64,000 bases of DNA, taken from positions 18,797,297 through 18,861,296 of the forward strand of contig NC_081158.1 of assembly GCF_012432095.1 (NCBI RefSeq), given 5' to 3'. This DNA is from Onychostoma macrolepis (taxonomy: Eukaryota; Chordata; Actinopteri; Cypriniformes; Cyprinidae). The notes under the pieces are model-generated. The model searched no databases. It was not told the origin of the DNA and saw only the letters and a list, made by a program, of their open reading frames with translations. Below, piece after piece: positions 58,434 through 64,000 of this stretch. Both the position numbers and the translations under genes were made by a program. How positions within the stretch are numbered: position 1 is the first letter of the stretch; each line of letters opens with the position of its first letter.

Positions 58434-58694
58434 TGGTCACACTTTAAGGTCTGATTCTCGTTATTAACAAACTATTAACTATGACTTTTGTCTAAAAAGA
58501 AAAAGAAAACTCCTATGTTGCCAATTATTAAAAGTTAGTAAGGTAGATGTTAAGTTTCGGTATTGGAATGTAAAATATTGTCATGCAAAATATGTGTTTT
58601 ATAAGTACTAAGTGACAACCAGTATGTTAATAATAGGCATGCTAATAAGCAACTAGTTAATAGTGAGAATTGGTCCCTATACTAAAGTGTTACT
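58434..58694. mobile_element. MITE copy 3, most complete of three
   Basis: Left end GGTCACACTTTAAGGTCTGA and right end GGTCCCTATACTAAAGTGTT, with TAGTGAGAATTGG mirrored by the left ATTCTCGTTATTAAC, are terminal inverted repeats. Interior matches copies 1 and 2, with an A-rich insertion near 58494. Length 261 bp, non-coding. Confidence 0.8.
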
Positions 58695-58718
58695 GCAATT
58701 GTTTAGGGTATTGTTGTA

Positions 58719-60273
58719 CAACCCGAATTCCGAAAATGTTGGGACTTTTTTAAAAATTGGAATAAAATGAAAACTAAAAGACTTTCAAATCACATGAGCC
58801 AATATTTTATTCACAATAGAACACAGATAACATAACAAATGTTTAAACAAAAAAAAAAAAAAACACTTTTATCCACTAAATGAGCTCATTTCAAATTTGA
58901 TGCCTGCTACAGGTCTCAAAAAAGTTAGCACGGGGGCAACAAAGGGCTGAAAAGGCAAGAAATTTTGAAAAGATTCAGCTGGGAGAACATCTAGCAACTA
59001 ATTAAGTTAATTGGCATCAGGTCTGTAACATGGTTATCTATAAAAGGGATGTCTTAGAGAGGCAGAGTCTCTCAAAAGTAAAGATGGGCAGAGGCTCTCC
59101 AATCTGTGATAGAGTGTGTAAAAAGATTGTGGAATACTTTAAAAACAATGTTCCTCAACGTCAAATTGCAAAGGCTTTGCAAATCTCATCATCTACAGTG
59201 CATAACATCTTCAAAAGATTCAGAGAAACTGGAGAAATCTCTGTGCGTAAGGGACAAGGCCGAAGACCGCCTGTGTTCTTCGGGCCCTCAGACGCCACTG
59301 CATCACTCATCGGCATGATTCTGTCATTGACATTACTAAATGGGCCCAGGAATACATCCAGAAACCACTGTCGGTAAACAGTGCCAACTAAAGCTCTATC
59401 ATGCAGAAAGGAAGCCATATGTGAACATGGTACAGAAGTGCTGTCATGTCCTGTGGGCCAAGGCTCATTTAAAATGGAGTGTTTCAAAGTGGAAAAGTGT
59501 CCTATGGTCAGACGAGTCCAAATTTGACATTCTTGTTGGAAATCATGGGTCTTCATGTTCTCCGGGCTAAAGAGGAGGGAGACCTTCCAGCGTGTTAGCA
59601 GCGTTCAGTTCAAAACCCAGCATCTCTGATGGTATGGGGGTGCATAAGTGCATACGGTATGGGCAGCTTGAATGTTTTGGAAGGCACTATGAATGCTGAA
59701 AGGTATATAAAGGTTTTAGAGCAACATATGCTCCCCTCCAGACGACATGTATTTCAGCAGGACCATGCAAAGCCACATACTGTGGCTATTACAACAGCAT
59801 TGCTTCGTAGTAGAAGAGTATGGGTGCTGAATTGGCCTGCCTGCAGTCCAGATCTTTCACCTATAGAGAACATTTGGTGCATCATTAAAAGAAAAATATG
59901 TCAAAGACAACCACGAAGTCTTCAGCAGCTGGAAACCTATATCAGGCAAGAATGGGACCAAATTCTAACACCAAAACTCCAGACACTCATAACCTTGATG
60001 CCCAGACGTCTTCAAACTGTTTTGAAAAGAAGAGGAGATGCTACACCATGGTAAACATGTCCCTGTCCCAATTATTTTGAGACCTGTAGCAGGCATCAAA
60101 TTTGAAATGAGCTCATTTTGTGCATAAAATTGTCAAATTTCTCAGTTTAAACATTTGTTATGTTATCTATGTTCTACTGTGAATAAAATATTGGCTCATG
60201 TTATTTGAAATTCCTTTAGTTTTCATTTTATTCAAATGTAAAAAATGTCCCAACATTTCTAGAATTCGGGTTG
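58719..60273 (+). mobile_element. Full-length Tc1/mariner transposon, TA target duplication
   Basis: The ends CAACCCGAATTCCGAAAATG and, on the minus strand, CAACCCGAATTCTAGAAATG are inverted repeats. TA flanks both (58717-58718 and 60274-60275). Longer arms include GTTGGGAC, CACATGAGCCAATATTTTAT, ACATAACAAATGTTTAAAC and GATGCCTGCTACAGGTCTCA at both sides, about 200 bp per arm. The 1555-bp size is normal. A-run at 58850-58862. Same family as 37220-38650. Confidence 0.93.
59084..60054 (+). pseudogene. Tc1 transposase of the 58.7-kb element, frameshifted
   Basis: The likely start is ATG 59084 (MGRGSPICD). An upstream ATG at 59030 is in the same frame but in the usual leader. The HTH region is clear: RQIAKALQISSSTVHNIF, then RETGEISVRKGQGRRP. 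A deletion and frameshift near 59265-59280 and another near 59340-59400 break it. LKLYHAERKPYVNM, KWKSVLWSDESKF (first Asp, about 59512) and, after a stop near 59570, MVWGCISAYGMGSL, FQQDHAKPHTV (second Asp, about 59762) and PDLSPIENIW (Glu, about 59868) follow. The last block is open to 60054. All three catalytic positions survive, but in different frames. Confidence 0.9.
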
Positions 60274-60329
60274 TAGATAGCAGTTAACAATTATTTAATG
60301 GAAGTTAAATTTAGTTAATGGAATAAATG

Positions 60330-60830
60330 AAAAAAAGAAGTGTTACTATTGGGATACGTCAAAGTCCCTTTAAGGCAAGTCACGTCACTCGGCGGCCATC
60401 TTTGACACGCCTCTCGGGCATGCATGCTCCTATCTCTTTGAATGGGGAAACATAAAATTCTCCAAAACTGGTCGCCAAGCTTACGATTAAATTTCATATT
60501 TGAAATCACCAATGAAATCTAAGAACAACGGTATCATAAATGTTGTTTATTTTGCTCAAATAGCGTTATAAAAAGCTTATTTCTCAGGCTAAACCCGCCA
60601 GTGCGCATGCGCAGTCCTAGGCGCACGTCTCAGAACGCTTACTGTTTCTATGGCAACCAGTGATGCTCTGACTTTCCCGATTAGCGATTGGCTTTTTTGC
60701 TCAGAAGGCGGGGCTTCGTTCGATTGAGCGGCCATATTGAGCGTTACATTTTTCCCTATTCAAAACTATATGAGTGACACGTCTTGGGTATTCTATAGTC
60801 TTTGGATACGTCAAGATGTTCTCATGGTGA
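60330..60830. repeat. Dispersed fish repeat, CpG-containing
   Basis: AAGTCACGTCACTCGGCGGC, CATGCATGCTCCTATCTCTT, GCCAGTGCGCATGCGCAGTC and GACACGTCTTGGGTATTCTA make up a block I recognise as a recurrent fish repeat of unknown class. Ends are not sharp. No coding capacity. Confidence 0.45.
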
Positions 60831-61102
60831 TGTAAGCTTGCATTTAGGTCGTTATGGTATGGAATACTTCCATATCCATACTTACATATTTACATATGTT
60901 CACCATCAAATCATTTCTCAATAAAACATTTATTATATATTACCAATAATGTATTTTAGAATTTGGCATAATAAAGAAATGTTATATATTTGTTGTAAAA
61001 ATGCAGATGGTGTTTTATGATTTTATTAATTTACATGACTTTTTCAGGTCTATACTGTAAATCACGGTTTTAATGAAAATGAAGTCATCTTGGAATATTG
61101 CT

Positions 61103-61140
61103 AAGGCAAGTGGCCCCAAGCACCATGGTTGAGAACCACT
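61103..61140. mobile_element. Isolated hAT terminus
   Basis: CATGGTTGAGAACCACTG is the complement of the CAGTGGTTCTCAACC start typical of hAT/Charlie-type elements. No matching left end was found, so only the right end remains. Confidence 0.45.
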
Positions 61141-61255
61141 GTGTTAGACTATCTAGAATAAAGCAATATTTTTAGTGACATATCTAAAATTATGATGCAA
61201 TGGCGAGTCTGTGATACACAGTATGACTAAAGACTTGAATACACTATACGACTTT

Positions 61256-61522
61256 TGGGGAAGTCGTGGCCTAATGGTTAGAGAATTGGACTCCAATTGT
61301 AAGAATTGGTAATCCAAAGGTTGCGAGTTCGAGTCTCGGGCCGGCAGGGATTGTAGGTGGGGGGAGTGAATGTCCAGCGCTCTCTCCACCTCCGGGTGTG
61401 TGTTCACGGTGTGTGTGTGTGTTCACTGCTGTGTGTGTGCACGTTGGATGGGTTAAATGCAGAGCACAAATTCCGAGTATGGGTCACCATACTTGGCCGT
61501 ATGTCACTTCACTCACTCACTT
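61256..61522 (+). mobile_element. tRNA-derived SINE (cyprinid type), internally deleted
   Basis: The 5' part is tRNA-like: box A TGGCCTAATGG at 61267-61277 and box B AGTTCGAGTCT at about 61326-61336, both parts of an RNA polymerase III internal promoter. The body CGGGCCGGCAGGGATTGTAG, GGTGGGGGGAGTGAATG, GTGTGTTCACTGCTGTGTG and GGATGGGTTAAATGCAGAGC, with the tail TGTCACTTCACTCACTCACT, matches a well-known cyprinid SINE resembling HAmo. Relative to the usual form, about 100 bp between CTCTCTCCACC and TCCGGGTGTG is missing. The anticodon-arm region has an AATTGG duplication. It is not a functional tRNA. Confidence 0.8.
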
Positions 61523-61684
61523 TTAAAACTAAACAGATTTTAAAACACTGGGCACTTACCCACTTTTATAATAGTCACAGAAGAAAACATGTCCATCATA
61601 CACTAAACAACTGAGGATCATACACTACCAGACTTGAAAGTTGTTCCGAATCGATCACAACAAACTCACGCAGAAATGTGTGCC

Positions 61685-62325
61685 TTATTCATAGCTTTCA
61701 GTCACGTGACTGGCTTGAAGACCTGGAGGGCAAAACATCCATAGAACTGCAGGACATGCCTGTCAATTTTCCATCTGTTCCACAGCTGCAAATATTTAGA
61801 TCACCTCTCAAAAGAATTAAAACAAATGTGAACAAAATGCAAGTTTTGGCCATTTGCAATCCATATTAGACACCCGCGGCAATATTTCAATCATTAAACA
61901 GTGCGACAATATGTTGTAAAAATAGTTAAAGTGCCTTAATATATTTAAAACAGTAATATTAAAATATCAAATTCAGTAATCTCTATATTAATGATGCATA
62001 GTTTACATAGGCAAGCAGATGAGACCGGAATATGACCGCAACCTGCTTAATGGTTCAGTATTTTCCTTCTAATGGTTTTCTATGGGAAACCATTTAACGT
62101 GAAACTTTGCACATTGCGTTTACATTCTGGCTTCATCTGCTTGCCTGTACAAAATATGCATTATCAATAAGGTGTTTACTGAATTTCGCCTTTTAATATC
62201 TGCGTTTTACTACATTATTGCTTAATGCAAACTGCGTAAAAGTAAATGGCGGTCAGTGTTGCAAAGCTTTGTTTTGCCCTCCAGGTGGGTGTTCCTTTAA
62301 GGGTGTGACGTCACTTGAAAACTAT
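61685..62325. mobile_element. Long inverted-repeat (foldback) element
   Basis: CCTGGAGGGCAAAACATCC near 61723 is opposed to GTTTTGCCCTCCAGGT near 62270. GTAATCTCTATATTAATGAT near 61977 is opposed to ATTATCAATAAGGTGTTTAC near 62160. CATAGGCAAGCAGATGAGAC near 62007 is opposed to TCATCTGCTTGCCTGTAC near 62136. Arms of up to about 300 bp meet around 62080. Matches are patchy in the outer arms. No transposase frame. Confidence 0.65.
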
Positions 62326-62606
62326 CTGTTGCTAGGAGTTGCATGACAAATGAAAATAATGTGTTCTAAAATCGACTCAAAATATGAAACATGTTTTATC
62401 TCCGATTCTGGATGGAATTAAAGTCTTAAGATAAAAATCAGAGTCTGTGACCATCATATACTATGTGATTTTCTATTAAATCTGTCAACTCAAATCTCCA
62501 GACTGGCTCTAACTTTCGGCAACTAGCCTCGACTTCTCCAAATTGTGAATCGGTGTAAAATCGGGGGATGGGGGATGGGGGATTGTGTAGTGTATTCCAG
62601 ACTTAA

Positions 62607-64000
62607 AGTGTGAACTTGGAAAATGTTACACAAATTTCAAATTGAATGTTCACAAATGCCCAAGAGTGATATTATACTAAGATACTATATCATACACATT
62701 TTCCAGTTTTTTTAAATGCTAATATTAATGTTTTAAACTTAGTGAGATAAGTGAGATATTCTAAGTGAGACGTGAGTCACTAAGTGAGATATTCAAAAAC
62801 ATGCTTCTTTGACGTAAACTGACCTGTAAGGAAAAAGCACAGAATATTTTTCTCCTCATTTAATATTCAGTTTCACTCTGAAATGCGTCACATTATGGAT
62901 TTTTATTATTATTATTTTTTTTTGAACGTGCAAAAATCAAAGTGAATTATTTGGCTTATACAATCCATGGAAAAAGTAGTGACTGTGTTATTGTCTTTGT
63001 GAGTGTGTATATTTGGCCTTTAGGCCTGTAGACGACCGCAGCATCTGATTTTGGAGGCCACTTTACCCAGAAAGATACGTAATCACACCCACCCTGTCTC
63101 ACTTTCATATCCCACACAGTCCGATTATCACTTCCGTTTGTTCATTTAACTTTTTCCAAAACCACAAGGCGGAAAATCGTATAAATCTGTGTAATTATTG
63201 TCTAAATTTCCACAGAGATCATCTGTCAACATGAACTTTACAGTGCTTGCTTGAAAAATATACTTTTGAAGAGAATGCTGGAAGGTTTTCTTTTTTTTTT
63301 TTTCTGTTGAAAGATGTTATAGAGACGTTATTTAGAACATATCAATTCCAGGCCCTTTGTTGTTGGTCATAATAAAGCTCTAGCAAATGGAATTGTTCTC
63401 ACAATGCCTTGGTTTTTGTATTTGCTTGAATATGAAAGCATTAGCGCACGTTTTAGCTTTTATTCAGCCATTTGTTTATTTGTGTTTAGCATTTTTGAAA
63501 CATCCATTCTTGCTTTGCAATGGAGATTTTGCCACAGGGCCCAAGTTGTTTTGACGTCAACATTTGTAGCCTTATGCCGCTAATCTGGTTAACACCAATT
63601 AAAGGGAAGTGCAAAGAAAATCACGCGGGGTGTTGGTCTCGTTGGTGGTCCAGAAAAGACAGTTTTGTTCTGCGACAGAGTGGTTGGAGGCCATTTTGCG
63701 TGTTTGTAACCCCCCCATTTCTTCAGCCTACGTCTGATTTCTCATAGACATAAAAGACTGTAATGCCTCCGGGCTTTAGTCCCGCCCACTCACCGTCTAC
63801 AACGTTAGCATCCAGCGCAAAATGCTACTTAGCGTCGAAGCTTCCGTAAATAGCCTGTAGAGATGGGGCAAAAAGTGTATGTTTGCCTGTATCTGTGTGT
63901 GTAAGGGATACAGTAAAGCCAATTGCACCAAGACCACACATTCAGCGAGCGATTCCTTCTTTGGCTCGCTTACACATTGGACACACACGCACACACACAT
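62607..64000. other. Unique DNA, no gene seen
   Basis: 63480-63720 is a unique patch of mixed composition (GCCGCTAATCTGGTTAACAC, CAATTAAAGGGAAGTGCAAA), possibly conserved. T-runs at 62918-62928 and 63291-63303. The window ends in a short (CA)n. Short ORFs have no domains. Confidence 0.4.

Larger units (their letters stand above)
61230..62606. mobile_element. Outer MITE containing a SINE and an inverted-repeat element
   Basis: AAGACTTGAATACACTATACG at 61231 and, on the minus strand, AAGTCTGGAATACACTACAC at 62606 are inverted ends. A GGATGGGGGATGGGGGAT repeat lies at 62568-62585. Between them a SINE (61256-61522) and a palindromic element (about 61685-62325) are embedded. The target duplication is not clear, so the outer call is tentative. 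Confidence 0.45.

Noticed and set aside
61256..61340. Apparent tRNA gene (box A and box B present)
   Set aside because: The tRNA-like part continues directly into a SINE body and tail, the acceptor stem does not pair, and the anticodon region carries a duplication. It is a SINE head.

Overview
This is a non-coding, AT-rich, repeat-dense stretch of a ray-finned fish genome, most likely a cyprinid. The evidence is the mix of mobile elements: several Tc1/mariner copies with TA target duplications, hAT elements with TAGGGCTGC- or TAGAGGTCGACC-type ends, an L2-type LINE with the usual fish 3' tail, L1-type poly(A) inserts, a cyprinid-like tRNA-derived SINE, TTAA-flanked MITEs, and very many (CA)n and (TA)n microsatellites. 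No host protein-coding gene could be supported. One short exon-like segment near 10.6 kb is flagged only as a weak candidate. The only long protein ORFs come from transposases and a reverse transcriptase, and all of these are damaged.

Layout. 1-5.1 kb: AT-rich unique DNA with a diverged MITE piece and a (TG)n tract. 5.1-7.05 kb: two complete non-autonomous DNA transposons, one TTAA-flanked (5139-5945) and one hAT with a perfect 8-bp duplication (6160-7035). 7.05-11.0 kb: unique DNA and small MITE fragments. 11.07-23.76 kb: an almost continuous cluster of nested elements separated by (TA)n tracts. It holds a hAT with transposase gene (12313-15846) inside a Harbinger-like MITE (12090-16277), itself inside an older element. 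Next come a Tc1 inside another Tc1 (16730-19963), an L2 LINE inside a hAT (20039-22354), and another hAT (22574-23702). 23.8-32.8 kb: unique and locally duplicated DNA with a palindromic MITE (27590-27798). 32.8-35.5 kb: a minisatellite carrying a piece of an LTR retrotransposon, then a diverged tandem duplication split by a solo LTR (34808-35188). 37.0-38.9 kb: a poly(A) retro-insert inside a Tc1 inside a hAT-type MITE. 39-44 kb: L1-type remnant, unique DNA and a truncated MITE. 44.3-54.7 kb and 55.3-58.4 kb: element-poor, with GC-richer patches full of homeodomain-type TAATTA cores, the best place to look for conserved regulatory DNA. 58.7-60.3 kb: a full-length Tc1 with degraded transposase. 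60.3-62.6 kb: dispersed repeats, a SINE and a long inverted-repeat element inside an outer MITE.

Nothing here works as a pathway. The biology is insertion history: target-site duplications can be read exactly for at least nine elements, so the order of insertions can be reconstructed. The possible host contribution is the cis-regulatory-looking sequence on the right half, perhaps around or inside a gene that lies outside this window. That last point is inference only.
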